62,584 nt of DNA from an uncultured Christensenella sp. (GTDB taxonomy: Bacteria > Bacillota > Clostridia > Christensenellales > Borkfalkiaceae), in contig CAJUEO010000009.1 in assembly GCA_910585685.1 (NCBI GenBank), positions 1-62,584 on the forward strand. Direction: 5' to 3'. Positions within the stretch are counted from its first letter, which is position 1. Each line of letters opens with the position of its first letter. Below the pieces are notes generated by a model, which saw only the letters and a list, made by a program, of their open reading frames with translations, was not told the origin of the DNA and did no database searches. The position numbers were made by a program, and so were the translations under genes. Shown here one piece after another: positions 1 through 6,405 of the stretch.

Positions 1-3
1 AAA

Positions 4-321
4 ATGCGAAAAAAGTGGTCTATAAGTCAGAAGACTTATAGACCAACTTCTATGATTGCTAATACCGAAGATGAATATTTTAAAAAATCATTGCAACCAA
101 GCACTTTTAAAATGCGTTTAAATGAATTGCAAAAAACTAAAGGTATTTTAACTGTTTATGAACTTTCAAAACAAATTCATATCCATAGAAACAATATAGC
201 TCAATGGATTAATTTGAATTGCTTACCTTTAATTGATGATTTAGAAATAATTGCAGACTTTTTTAAAGTTTCTATTGATTACTTGCTTGGCAGAACTGAC
301 GACAGAACGCCGTATAATTAA
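4..321 (+). CDS. XRE-family helix-turn-helix regulator
   Basis: A 105-residue protein whose C-terminal two thirds is a Cro/CI-type helix-turn-helix: FKMRLNELQK, then YELSKQIHIHRNNIAQW as the recognition region, then IDDLEIIADFFKVSIDYLLGR, the usual end of this fold. It probably acts as a small DNA-binding repressor; the target is unknown. The start is uncertain. The ATG at 4 lies at the window edge and the first codons run through a perfect hairpin (17-44), so translation may begin at the ATG at 52 or the one at 112. No Shine-Dalgarno sequence is visible before any of them. It converges on a candidate RNA gene whose terminator overlaps its stop codon. Confidence 0.75.
   Translation: MRKKWSISQKTYRPTSMIANTEDEYFKKSLQPSTFKMRLNELQKTKGILTVYELSKQIHIHRNNIAQWINLNCLPLIDDLEIIADFFKVSIDYLLGRTDDRTPYN
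17..44. repeat. Perfect 12-bp hairpin at window start
   Basis: GGTCTATAAGTC (17-28), loop AGAA, GACTTATAGACC (33-44). There is no T-tract, so it is not an obvious terminator. It may be the operator or leader hairpin of the XRE gene, in which case the XRE start lies downstream of it. Confidence 0.6.
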
Positions 322-496
322 AAAATGCCGTCCTCCTTACGAAGAACGACACCGCAGAATATACCGTTCATCGCTTAGTCGCCAAACCAAAACTGAATTT
401 TCCCATAAGAGTATAGTTCAATTATAACGATTAATTAGTATAGTCTTACCAATAGCTATACTTCGTTATGAAAAAACTATTCAGTTTGATTTGGCA
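320..496 (-). ncRNA. Candidate 6S-like long-hairpin RNA
   Basis: A minus-strand RNA gene of about 177 nt with its own promoter (TTGACA at 526-531, 17-bp spacer, TAAAAT at 503-508) and intrinsic terminator (320-350: stem GTCGTTCT/AGGACGGC, then ATTTTTT). The outer stem pairs 480-495 with 381-397 (GCCAAATCAAACTGAA against TTCAGTTTTGGTTTGGC). Inside is a large asymmetric internal loop, then ATAACGA/TCGTTAT and AGTATAG/CTATACT capped by an apical loop. Closing stem, large bubble and distal hairpin in about 180 nt is the architecture of 6S RNA. The assignment rests on shape, size and signals, not on a sequence match. The region has no open reading frame worth calling. Confidence 0.5.
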
Positions 497-502
497 ATTT
501 AA

Positions 503-531
503 ATTTTACCAAATTATAGAATTTATGTCAA
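503..531 (-). promoter_or_regulatory. Promoter of the 6S-like RNA
   Basis: Minus-strand TTGACA (526-531) and TAAAAT (503-508) with a 17-bp spacer. Predicted transcription start is near 496, directly before the outer stem of the RNA. Confidence 0.6.
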
Positions 532-532
532 T

Positions 533-566
533 AAAAAAAAGCAAGCGGTTTACGCCTGCTTTTTTG
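533..566 (-). terminator. Terminator of the toxin-antitoxin operon
   Basis: Hairpin around GCAGGCG/CGCTTGC with A- and T-tracts on both sides. The toxin stop codon TAA lies in the loop, so the last codons form part of the terminator. Confidence 0.7.
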
Positions 567-891
567 TTAAAACAAATTTTTTAAGAAATCTTGTATAATC
601 TTTTTTGGCATTAAATACAGCCTGAATATAAACGGTGCAATCAAAATCATCTACTGTATAAAATATCAAATAATCCTTATGTAAAAGAAATTTATACCCC
701 ATAGTTGCAAGTACCCTATCTTCCGGATTTGCACCCCTATTAGGATACTCGGCAAGTGTAAAACACTTATCTACAATTTCGTTGACAAAATTTTTTGCAA
801 CTTCTTTTTCCATTGCTTGCTCTGCAATATATATAGCAACGTCCTGTAATTGTGCTTTTGCCGTATCTGTGATATTTATTGAATATTTCAT
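550..891 (-). CDS. RelE/ParE-family toxin
   Basis: A 113-residue protein with the RelE/ParE fold pattern: an N-terminal strand (YSINITDTAKAQL), two helices, the central EYPNRGANPEDR segment, and the C-terminal strands YLIFYTVDDFDCTVYIQAVFNAKKDY. Family members either cleave ribosome-bound mRNA (RelE) or poison gyrase (ParE); the sequence cannot decide between them, although AEYPNRG resembles the ParE side. It overlaps the upstream antitoxin gene by 4 bp, the standard coupling in type II modules. The last codons run into the terminator hairpin. Confidence 0.85.
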   Translation of the reverse strand: MKYSINITDTAKAQLQDVAIYIAEQAMEKEVAKNFVNEIVDKCFTLAEYPNRGANPEDRVLATMGYKFLLHKDYLIFYTVDDFDCTVYIQAVFNAKKDYTRFLKKFVLTKKQA

Positions 892-1184
892 AATTCCAAA
901 TTATCTATTATATTATAAATATCCTCTACTGCCGCATTTAACGGTTGAACTCTTCCAAGCTTTATATCATCTTGTGACTGCGCCAACTGAGCATATACAG
1001 CCAATCGCTCCTGCAACTCGTTTATTTTGCGTTGTTGCTCCATAAAATCGGCGTGACTTAAAAGAACGGTATCTTCTCTGCCGTTTACCGTAATTGCAAC
1101 AGGATTTTTGTGCGCAAGAGCAGACACTTCGGCATAATTCGTTCTAATATCCTTTGACGGTCTTATCGATATTTCTCCGTGCAT
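888..1184 (-). CDS. Phd/YefM-family antitoxin
   Basis: A 98-residue antitoxin. The N-terminal part (RPSKDIRTNYAEVSALAHKN, PVAITVNGREDTVLLSHADF) is the Phd/YefM DNA-binding and dimerisation fold. The C-terminal helix, about residues 50-98, would bind and neutralise the adjacent ParE/RelE toxin. The start is set by the strong Shine-Dalgarno AAAAAGGAG just upstream. A near-perfect palindrome straddles the promoter, as expected for autoregulation by the toxin-antitoxin complex. Confidence 0.88.
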   Translation of the reverse strand: MHGEISIRPSKDIRTNYAEVSALAHKNPVAITVNGREDTVLLSHADFMEQQRKINELQERLAVYAQLAQSQDDIKLGRVQPLNAAVEDIYNIIDNLEL

Positions 1185-1207
1185 ATTATTGCTCTCCTTT
1201 TTATATG

Positions 1208-1244
1208 GTAGTCATATTGTAACACAATTTGACTACATTGTCAA
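1208..1244 (-). promoter_or_regulatory. Toxin-antitoxin promoter and operator
   Basis: Minus-strand TTGACA (1239-1244), 17-bp spacer, TACAAT (1216-1221). An inverted repeat with arms GTAGTCA/TGACTAC (1208-1236) has one mismatch over about 13 paired positions and covers the -10 box. It is the probable operator for Phd-type autorepression. Confidence 0.75.
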
Positions 1245-1371
1245 TAATATTATATGAATTTATTTAATTTTAATTTATAACTAAGGATTCTGCCGTTTCC
1301 CACAGGGAACCCTCAGCAGAGCTTCGCTTTGCTCGCGCGAACCGCAGAAGTTCTTTCTACTCTCTCTGCAC

Positions 1372-1405
1372 AAAAAAAAGGAAGGCTTGTACCTTCCTTT
1401 TTTTT
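1372..1405 (-). terminator. tRNA-Ser terminator
   Basis: AAAAAAAAGGAAGG, loop, CCTTCCTTTTTTTT: a 14-bp stem beginning immediately after the tRNA CCA end. It can act in both directions. Confidence 0.75.
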
Positions 1406-1492
1406 GGCGCAGAGAGAGGGATTCGAACCCCCGTACAGTTGCCCGTAACACGATTTCGAGTCGTGCGCGTTCGACCACTCCGCCATCTCTGC
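1405..1492 (-). tRNA. tRNA-Ser(CGA)
   Basis: An 88-nt serine tRNA with encoded CCA. The acceptor stem is GCAGAGA/TCTCTGC with G73. The anticodon stem CACGA/TCGTG encloses loop CTCGAAA, giving anticodon CGA (reads UCG). The long variable arm GTTACGGGCAACTGTAC is typical of serine tRNAs, and the T-loop is TTCGAAT. The transcript starts about 270 nt upstream (promoter at 1763-1791) and first passes through three 85-nt repeats that each carry this tRNA's 5' end. Most bacteria use CGA as a secondary serine isoacceptor. Confidence 0.93.
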
Positions 1493-1748
1493 GTTTTTAG
1501 TATTATTATGAGAGTGGGCGGACGCGCTGCGTTCGGCGTATCGAAGCACCTTGTGCTTACCACTCCGCCATCTCTGCGTTTTTAGTATTATTATGAGAGT
1601 GGGCGGACGCGCTGCGTTCGGCGTATCGAAGCACCTTGTGCTTACCACTCCGCCATCTCTGCATTTTTAGTATTATTACGAGAGCGGGCGGACGCGCTGC
1701 GTTCGGCGTATCGAAGCACTTTGTGCTTACCACTCCGCCATCTCTGCG
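1476..1748 (-). repeat. 85-bp tandem repeats carrying tRNA-Ser 5' ends
   Basis: Three consecutive units with an exact 85-bp period start at 1476, 1561 and 1646; a partial fourth runs 1731-1748. The first two are identical and the third has a few substitutions. Read on the minus strand, each unit has the first 18 nt of the tRNA-Ser gene (GCAGAGATGGCGGAGTGG), about 50 nt of GC-rich inserted sequence that folds back on it (hairpin AAGCAC/GTGCTT; TCCGCCCACTCTC pairs with GAGATGGCGGA through small bulges), and an AT-rich linker. The units lie between the tRNA promoter and the intact tRNA, so they are probably co-transcribed. They contain no coding sequence. Confidence 0.9.
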
Positions 1749-1762
1749 TTTAATGCTTGTTT

Positions 1763-1791
1763 ATTTTATACCAAAACGGCATAAATTTCAA
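1763..1791 (-). promoter_or_regulatory. tRNA-Ser promoter
   Basis: Minus-strand TTGAAA (1786-1791), 17-bp spacer, TAAAAT (1763-1768). It lies upstream of all the tRNA-fragment repeats. Confidence 0.6.
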
Positions 1792-1872
1792 GCGTTTTTG
1801 ACGTGTAATTAAAAAATATTTATAAATCCATAAAATAATATTAATTTTATTGATTTGTCAACAAGTTTTTTC

Positions 1873-1901
1873 TTGACTAATAAATACGTTTACATTATAA
1901 T
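1873..1901 (+). promoter_or_regulatory. degV promoter
   Basis: TTGACT (1873-1878), 17-bp spacer, TATAAT (1896-1901), 32 nt before the degV start codon. Confidence 0.7.
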
Positions 1902-1933
1902 TTAGATAAATATATTTAATTCGGAGAAAATTT

Positions 1934-2806
1934 ATGAAAACAGCTATCATAACCGACAGTAACAGCGGAATTACCCAACGTGAAGCCAAAGAGCTTGGAA
2001 TTTTTGTAGTTCCTATGCCCGTGCTTATCGACGGAGAAATGTTTTTAGAAGATATATCTATTACTCAAGAGCAATTTTATGAAAAATTAAAGGGAAACGC
2101 CAACGTTTCAACGTCGCAACCCAACCCCTTTGACGTAGGAGAAATTTGGGACAAGGCGCTTGAAACGCACGATGAAATTGTGTATATCCCTATGTCAAGC
2201 GGACTTTCCGAAACCTGCAATACTCTTACTCACTATGCAGAGTCCGAAGAGAGATTTAATGGAAAAGTTTTTGTCGTAAACAACCAAAGAATTTCCATAA
2301 CTCAACGCCAAAGCACTTTGGACGGCATTAAAATGGCAAAAGAGGGCAAGTCGGGCAAGGAAATTTATGACTATCTTATGCAGACAAAGATGCAGTCAAG
2401 CATCTATATTATGGTTGATACCTTAAAATTCCTTAAAAAGGGCGGCAGACTTACCCCTGCTGTTGCGGCAATCGGTACGCTTTTGAAAATTAAACCCGTA
2501 CTGCAAATTCAGGGTGAAAAACTCGACCAATACGCTAAGGTCAGAAAGCTTGTCGACGCGAAAGTGACTATGATTAACGCGCTTAAAAAGGATTTTGAAA
2601 CGCGCTTTAAAGATTTGGTTGCGGCAGGCAAAATGACTTTGCAAATTGCTCACACGCAGAACCTCGAAGAGGCGGAAAAATTCAAGCAAGAGCTTTTGGC
2701 GGCATTCCCCGGAATGGAGGTTTCAGTTATCAGTCCCCTTTCCCTCAGCGTTTCGTGCCACATCGGTCCCGGCGCGCTGGCTGCGGCTTGCTCGGTAGTT
2801 TACTAA
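1934..2806 (+). CDS. DegV-family fatty-acid-binding protein
   Basis: A 290-residue protein of normal DegV length. It opens with TAIITDSNSGIT, matching the family's conserved (I)VTDSxxDL segment, followed by VSTSQPNPFD, PMSSGLSETCNT and the KFLKKGGRLTP motif in the lid domain. DegV proteins bind a fatty acid; in Gram-positive bacteria the FakB members present it to FakA kinase for phospholipid synthesis. No fakA is in the window, so the FakB role is inference. The start has Shine-Dalgarno CGGAGA, and a strong terminator follows. Confidence 0.88.
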   Translation: MKTAIITDSNSGITQREAKELGIFVVPMPVLIDGEMFLEDISITQEQFYEKLKGNANVSTSQPNPFDVGEIWDKALETHDEIVYIPMSSGLSETCNTLTHYAESEERFNGKVFVVNNQRISITQRQSTLDGIKMAKEGKSGKEIYDYLMQTKMQSSIYIMVDTLKFLKKGGRLTPAVAAIGTLLKIKPVLQIQGEKLDQYAKVRKLVDAKVTMINALKKDFETRFKDLVAAGKMTLQIAHTQNLEEAEKFKQELLAAFPGMEVSVISPLSLSVSCHIGPGALAAACSVVY

Positions 2807-2815
2807 AATATTTAC

Positions 2816-2846
2816 CCCTTTCCCATTTTCGGAAAGGGATTTTTTA
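2816..2846 (+). terminator. degV terminator
   Basis: CCCTTTCC (2816-2823), loop, GGAAAGGG (2831-2838), then ATTTTTT. Confidence 0.8.
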
Positions 2847-3614
2847 AAGCTTTTTTAACTGTTTTTTGCGAACGTACGAGCCGTTATTTATCATTCCTAT
2901 GACAAAGCAACTCATCATCGCATACGACCATAAAAGAAAGATTATTACAGCCGCAATTTTGCCGTACAGACGTTCGGGGTTTGCAAACTGCGTATATATT
3001 CCGAAACCGACGGCAAAAACAAGCCATAGCGCGGTCGTCAATAAACTGCCCGTAACGGCGTCGTCAAATTTCATTTTATACGGACAGGCAATAATATTTA
3101 ACATTACTGCCGCGAAAAAGGCAAGCATAGTTAGAAACACCGCCGAAATTGTACGCGAAATTAGCTCGGGCATAAAATTTTCTAAAAACGCACCTCCGAT
3201 AACCGAAATGCCGGCTATAAGCGCCACAATAATTATTGTCGCTAAAATAGTTAAAACAGAAAACAGCCTAAGCTTTAAGCCGCCCTTTACTCTCGGGCAG
3301 TCGTAAATTATTTCTCCGCTACGGCGCAAATGATAAAAAAAGTTTGTTGAAGAATACAGCGAGGTTATTAAAAATATTATTCCCGCGCCGCTTGCCGCGC
3401 TTTCTGCGGAGGTTTTTAAATATCTTATAACAGGGCTTACAGCCTCGAAAGTGTCGTGCGCCAATATCTGTTCGACGTCGACATTGCCGAAAACCAGCGT
3501 CAACCACAGTGTAAACGGCGCAATGCTCATTAGCAGAAAATAGACCAACGTGCCGGCAATGGTAGAAAAACGCCTGTCTGAATAATATCGGAATTTTTCA
3601 AGAAGCTTCTCCAT
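2844..3614 (-). CDS. YihY/BrkB-family membrane protein
   Basis: An integral membrane protein with about six transmembrane segments and the family pattern: a charged N-terminus (EKLLEKFRYYSDRR), FSTIAGTLVYFLLMSIAPF as the first membrane helix, the amphipathic central part, and the C-terminal YGKIAAVIIFLLWSYAMMSCFVIGMINNG. The biochemical function of the family is not established; it was once wrongly called ribonuclease BN. An upstream in-frame ATG at 3650 would add 12 residues, but MEKLLEKF fits the family start better. No Shine-Dalgarno is clear for either. It converges on degV. Confidence 0.8.
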   Translation of the reverse strand: MEKLLEKFRYYSDRRFSTIAGTLVYFLLMSIAPFTLWLTLVFGNVDVEQILAHDTFEAVSPVIRYLKTSAESAASGAGIIFLITSLYSSTNFFYHLRRSGEIIYDCPRVKGGLKLRLFSVLTILATIIIVALIAGISVIGGAFLENFMPELISRTISAVFLTMLAFFAAVMLNIIACPYKMKFDDAVTGSLLTTALWLVFAVGFGIYTQFANPERLYGKIAAVIIFLLWSYAMMSCFVIGMINNGSYVRKKQLKKL

Positions 3615-3647
3615 ATAACTATTTTTTGCAAGATTATGACGCATATG

Positions 3648-3682
3648 CAAAAAAAATTAAGGGTATCCCTTTCGGGATACCC
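3648..3682 (-). terminator. Terminator of the Cys-rich protein gene
   Basis: GGGTATCCC, loop TTTC, GGGATACCC, then a T-tract on the minus strand (TTAATTTTTTTT). Confidence 0.8.
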
Positions 3683-3695
3683 TTTCAAATAAGCA

Positions 3696-4031
3696 TTAAT
3701 TGTTTGAATTGCAACCGCAGTGCGAAGTGCGACAAGTAGCCCAATCGTCTCTACCGCAGCAATTTCTATTCAAACAATACTGAGCCGCATAATATGCGTC
3801 GTAGCAGCCGCAGTTGTTGTTATTACGCCAGCCGCAGCCTCTGCCGTTGTTCCACCAAGAGTTGCAGCCGCAACCGCAGCCCCTGTTGTTATTCCAACAC
3901 GAATTGCAACCACAGCCGCCATTATTGCGTCCGTTGTTGCAACCGCAGAAATTGGAGAATAAATTCAAAAGCCCTACACAGCCGTTATTGCAATTATTAC
4001 AGTTGTGGCAATGATTACAAGAATTACACAT
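3696..4031 (-). CDS. Cys/Asn/Gly-rich small protein, unknown function
   Basis: A 111-residue low-complexity protein with about 23 cysteines, many Asn and Gly, and a few aromatic residues. The N-terminal 20 residues are CxxC-like repeats (CNSCNHCHNCNNCNNGC). Later blocks repeat the pattern W-N-N-x-x-GCGCGCN. No signal peptide or membrane segment is visible apart from a short hydrophobic patch (VGLLNLF). It has its own Shine-Dalgarno (AAAGGA, 9 nt upstream) and terminator, so it is a real single-gene unit. Cysteine density of this kind occurs in metal-binding proteins and in cross-linked spore or coat proteins. Either is possible and neither is shown. Confidence 0.75.
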   Translation of the reverse strand: MCNSCNHCHNCNNCNNGCVGLLNLFSNFCGCNNGRNNGGCGCNSCWNNNRGCGCGCNSWWNNGRGCGWRNNNNCGCYDAYYAAQYCLNRNCCGRDDWATCRTSHCGCNSNN

Positions 4032-4088
4032 TTGTATTTTGTCCTTTTATTCATACGTTTGCAAAGGTTTTCCCCCTTGCTTTAATTT

Positions 4089-4094
4089 ATTATA
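4089..4094 (-). promoter_or_regulatory. Probable -10 box of the Cys-rich gene
   Basis: Minus-strand TATAAT about 58 nt before the start codon. The best -35 candidate is poorly spaced (TTGCAC, 20 bp), which could mean a different sigma factor or an activator. Confidence 0.4.
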
Positions 4095-4132
4095 TGAAGG
4101 CTTTAATTAAAATTGTGCAATTATTTTATCCA

Positions 4133-4164
4133 TAAAAAAAGTGAGCATACCGTATGCTCACTTT
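4133..4164. terminator. Bidirectional terminator
   Basis: AAAGTGAGCATA, loop CCG, TATGCTCACTTT: a 12-bp perfect stem immediately after the stop codon of the 114-residue membrane-anchored protein. Confidence 0.8.
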
Positions 4165-4166
4165 AA

Positions 4167-4508
4167 TTAGTCCGGTTTATAGTTTCCCGTAATTTCCTCT
4201 ACGCCGTCACTGTCAACGTTTTGCAGAATTTTACCAAAAACAAACGAATCGTTTTTGTCCATAATGTCATCAAAACTAATCTGCCCGTCTGGAAGCTGTT
4301 GACCGGCTATTATTTTTTCCAATTCTTCGTCATAAGCGGCAAAATCATAATTCATCTGCGCAAGATTGGCGTCATCATACATTTGCTCTAAGCTTTCCAT
4401 AAGTAAAGCTTCGCGTTTTCTTCTGCGAGCGGTAACAAAAACATACGTCAAAAACAGAATGAGAAATAAAGATACGCCTATAATTATCAAAATGTATCTC
4501 AGTTCCAT
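4167..4508 (-). CDS. Single-pass membrane protein, unknown function
   Basis: About 113 residues. The N-terminus carries one transmembrane helix (YILIIIGVSLFLILFLTYVFV) followed by the positive cluster RRRKR, which predicts a cytoplasmic acidic C-terminal domain. No family was recognised. The start is taken at 4508, not at the upstream ATG (4523), because that ATG lies inside the -10 box. TATAAT ends only 6 nt before 4508 and there is no room for a ribosome binding site, so the mRNA is probably leaderless. It is a single-gene unit, divergent from murG, with a strong terminator. Confidence 0.65.
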   Translation of the reverse strand: MELRYILIIIGVSLFLILFLTYVFVTARRRKREALLMESLEQMYDDANLAQMNYDFAAYDEELEKIIAGQQLPDGQISFDDIMDKNDSFVFGKILQNVDSDGVEEITGNYKPD

Positions 4509-4514
4509 AGTTAC

Positions 4515-4543
4515 ATTATACAAAATTCTTTAAAATATGTCAA
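4515..4543 (-). promoter_or_regulatory. Promoter placed for a leaderless mRNA
   Basis: Minus-strand TTGACA (4538-4543), 17-bp spacer, TATAAT (4515-4520), then GTAACT and the ATG at 4508. The expected transcription start coincides with the start codon. Confidence 0.8.
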
Positions 4544-4616
4544 ATTTATTTAATAATATTATTTGGCATTTCGGCTATACAACATAATTTCTGGCTATAA
4601 CAAATATATTATTGCT

Positions 4617-5663
4617 ATGAAAAAGATTTTATTTTGCGGCGGCGGCAGCGCCGGACACGTTATTCCGAATATAGCTATTATAGAAAGTTTAAACGCGATT
4701 GCCGAGCCCGTTTATCTCGGTACAGGCGGCATCGAAAAAGGTATTTGTCGGGACAATATAGTTATGTTTTATGAATATCAAGCCCCGAAACTTGTTCGCG
4801 GCAAAATTTTTTGCAACCTCGCTTTGCCGTTTAAACTTATAAAAAGCATTAAGCAGGCAGGAGAAATTATAGATAAAATAAAACCCGACCTTTTGTTTTG
4901 TAAAGGCGGCTATGTATGCGTTCCCCCTGCTATTGCCGCAAAAAAGCGCGGTATTCCCGTGATTACGCACGAGTCCGACGTCAGCGCCGGGCTTGCAAAT
5001 AAATTTATTGCAAAGCGCTGCAAAAAGGTTTTAACCTCTTTTCCGCAGACTGCAAGAAGTTTTGAAAACGGTATCTATACGGGCACGCCTATGCGCGCTA
5101 AACTTTTCTGCCGCGATAAGGCCGAAGCAAGGGCAAAATTCGGACTGGATATGCGCCCTACTCTAATAGTTTTGGGCGGAGGCAGCGGCTCGGTAAAAAT
5201 AAATGAAGCCGTAAGAAAATCGGCACACACTATTTGTAAAGACTTTAACATTTTACATCTATGCGGCAAGGGAAACACCGTAAACACCAACATTTACGGC
5301 TATAAACAAGTTGAATTTGAAAACGATATGGGGCTTGTGTATGCCTGTGCAGACGGCGCTATATCGCGGTGCGGTTCCAACACGGCAAACGAGCTTGCCG
5401 CTTTAAAGATACCAACTCTTTTTATTCCGCTCGAAAACAAGCGAAGCCGCGGAGACCAGGTAAAAAACGCCGAATACTTTCAAGATATGGGAATTTGCGA
5501 CGTATTGAGAGAAGCGGAATTAACAGAACAATCACTTGTAAAAGCTGTGTACAATTTAATGCAAAACGACAAAATAAAAACCGCACTCAAACAAAACAAA
5601 GTTGAATGCGGAAATGACAAAATTATAAGGGAAATATTAGCTACTCTTCGTCAACCGACATAA
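4617..5663 (+). CDS. murG: MurG-family GlcNAc transferase
   Basis: A GT28 glycosyltransferase that adds GlcNAc to lipid I to make lipid II at the inner face of the membrane. Family motifs are clear: ILFCGGGSAGHVIPN at the N-terminus, HESDVSAGLANKFIAK, LVLGGGSGS-like (VLGGGSGSVKIN), and the donor-binding SRCGSNTANELAALKIPTLFIPL. Length, about 348 residues from MKKILFCGG, is normal. The ATG at 4563 is rejected because it adds 18 residues with no family counterpart. The gene stands alone, outside a division/cell-wall cluster, so it could be a second MurG paralog. No Shine-Dalgarno is seen; TATATT lies 6 nt before the ATG. It overlaps mntP tail to tail by 13 bp. Confidence 0.85.
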   Translation: MKKILFCGGGSAGHVIPNIAIIESLNAIAEPVYLGTGGIEKGICRDNIVMFYEYQAPKLVRGKIFCNLALPFKLIKSIKQAGEIIDKIKPDLLFCKGGYVCVPPAIAAKKRGIPVITHESDVSAGLANKFIAKRCKKVLTSFPQTARSFENGIYTGTPMRAKLFCRDKAEARAKFGLDMRPTLIVLGGGSGSVKINEAVRKSAHTICKDFNILHLCGKGNTVNTNIYGYKQVEFENDMGLVYACADGAISRCGSNTANELAALKIPTLFIPLENKRSRGDQVKNAEYFQDMGICDVLREAELTEQSLVKAVYNLMQNDKIKTALKQNKVECGNDKIIREILATLRQPT

Positions 5664-6259
5664 GATTCAATAACGATTTTAATAGCAATTAACACCAGCA
5701 CTGCGCCGCCGACAATCTCTGCGACGCTTGCTTTTTTTTGAAACAGTTTCCCCACTTTTTTGCCTATAATTACACCGATAAGCGTAATTGCAAAAGTAGT
5801 TAGCCCTATTAAAAGCACACTGAGCCACGCCCATAACTGTACGTCTGAAACACCGCTAAGCATTGTGTTTAAACTGAACCCGACAGCAAGCGCGTCGATA
5901 CTTGTCGCTACGCCCTGCAACAGAACTTCGGTAACGGAAAATTGTTTTGGCTGTATCTCCTCTTCGGGAGAGCGTAGCTCATTAATTCCGTCATAAATCA
6001 TTTTACCACCTATCGCAACAAGAAGCGCAAATGCAACCCAATGGTCAAACGCCTCTATCTGTTCAATAAATAAAAGACCTATATAAAAGCCGATTATCGG
6101 CATTACCGCCTGAAATAAACCGTAAACAAACGGCATAAACAGCGTCTTTTTTCTGTCTAAATTACTGTAAACCATTCCGTTGCATATCGACACGGCAAAT
6201 GCGTCCATTGAAAGAGATATGCCCGATAAAAACACGGATATTACTATTCCGAGAATCAT
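5651..6259 (-). CDS. mntP: Manganese efflux pump MntP
   Basis: About 202 residues with six membrane helices and two copies of the MntP repeat, each with the conserved aspartate motif (SMDAFAVSICNG near the N-terminus and ATSIDALAVGFSLN in the second half). The protein exports Mn2+. The ATG at 6259 is chosen over the GTG at 6265 because TATAAT (6266-6271) leaves no leader, so this looks like another leaderless mRNA. No manganese riboswitch precedes it, unlike the CaCA antiporter gene in this window. The 3' end overlaps murG. Confidence 0.9.
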   Translation of the reverse strand: MILGIVISVFLSGISLSMDAFAVSICNGMVYSNLDRKKTLFMPFVYGLFQAVMPIIGFYIGLLFIEQIEAFDHWVAFALLVAIGGKMIYDGINELRSPEEEIQPKQFSVTEVLLQGVATSIDALAVGFSLNTMLSGVSDVQLWAWLSVLLIGLTTFAITLIGVIIGKKVGKLFQKKASVAEIVGGAVLVLIAIKIVIESYVG

Positions 6260-6265
6260 AACCAC

Positions 6266-6294
6266 ATTATATCATACGCTCGTTTTTTTGGCAA
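6266..6294 (-). promoter_or_regulatory. mntP promoter, leaderless spacing
   Basis: Minus-strand TTGCCA (6289-6294), 17-bp spacer, TATAAT (6266-6271), 6 nt (GTGGTT), ATG. Confidence 0.7.
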
Positions 6295-6348
6295 AATAAT
6301 TATAATATTTTTTGTTTTAAATTTTTTTAAAAAATGGCATAAAACAGT

Positions 6349-6376
6349 TTGCTTTTTTCTGTATTTTAGGTATAAT
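6349..6376 (+). promoter_or_regulatory. tRNA-Pro promoter
   Basis: TTGCTT (6349-6354), 16-bp spacer, TATAAT (6371-6376), 29 nt before the tRNA. Confidence 0.6.
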
Positions 6377-6405
6377 AAATAATGCTTAAACAATTTAATA
6401 CATAT

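Noticed and set aside
1281..1648. Overlapping minus-strand reading frames across the tRNA-Ser and repeats
   Set aside because: They translate tRNA and repeat DNA; arginine- and serine-rich, no ribosome binding site, and the region is explained by RNA genes.
1476..1748. Possible CRISPR array
   Set aside because: The 85-bp units are contiguous and nearly identical, with no unique spacers; no cas genes are in the window.
3720..4135. Plus-strand frames opposite the Cys-rich gene
   Set aside because: Antisense shadows of a low-complexity gene; no start signals.
4563..4616. Longer N-terminus for MurG
   Set aside because: The 18 extra residues precede the conserved N-terminal motif and have no ribosome binding site.
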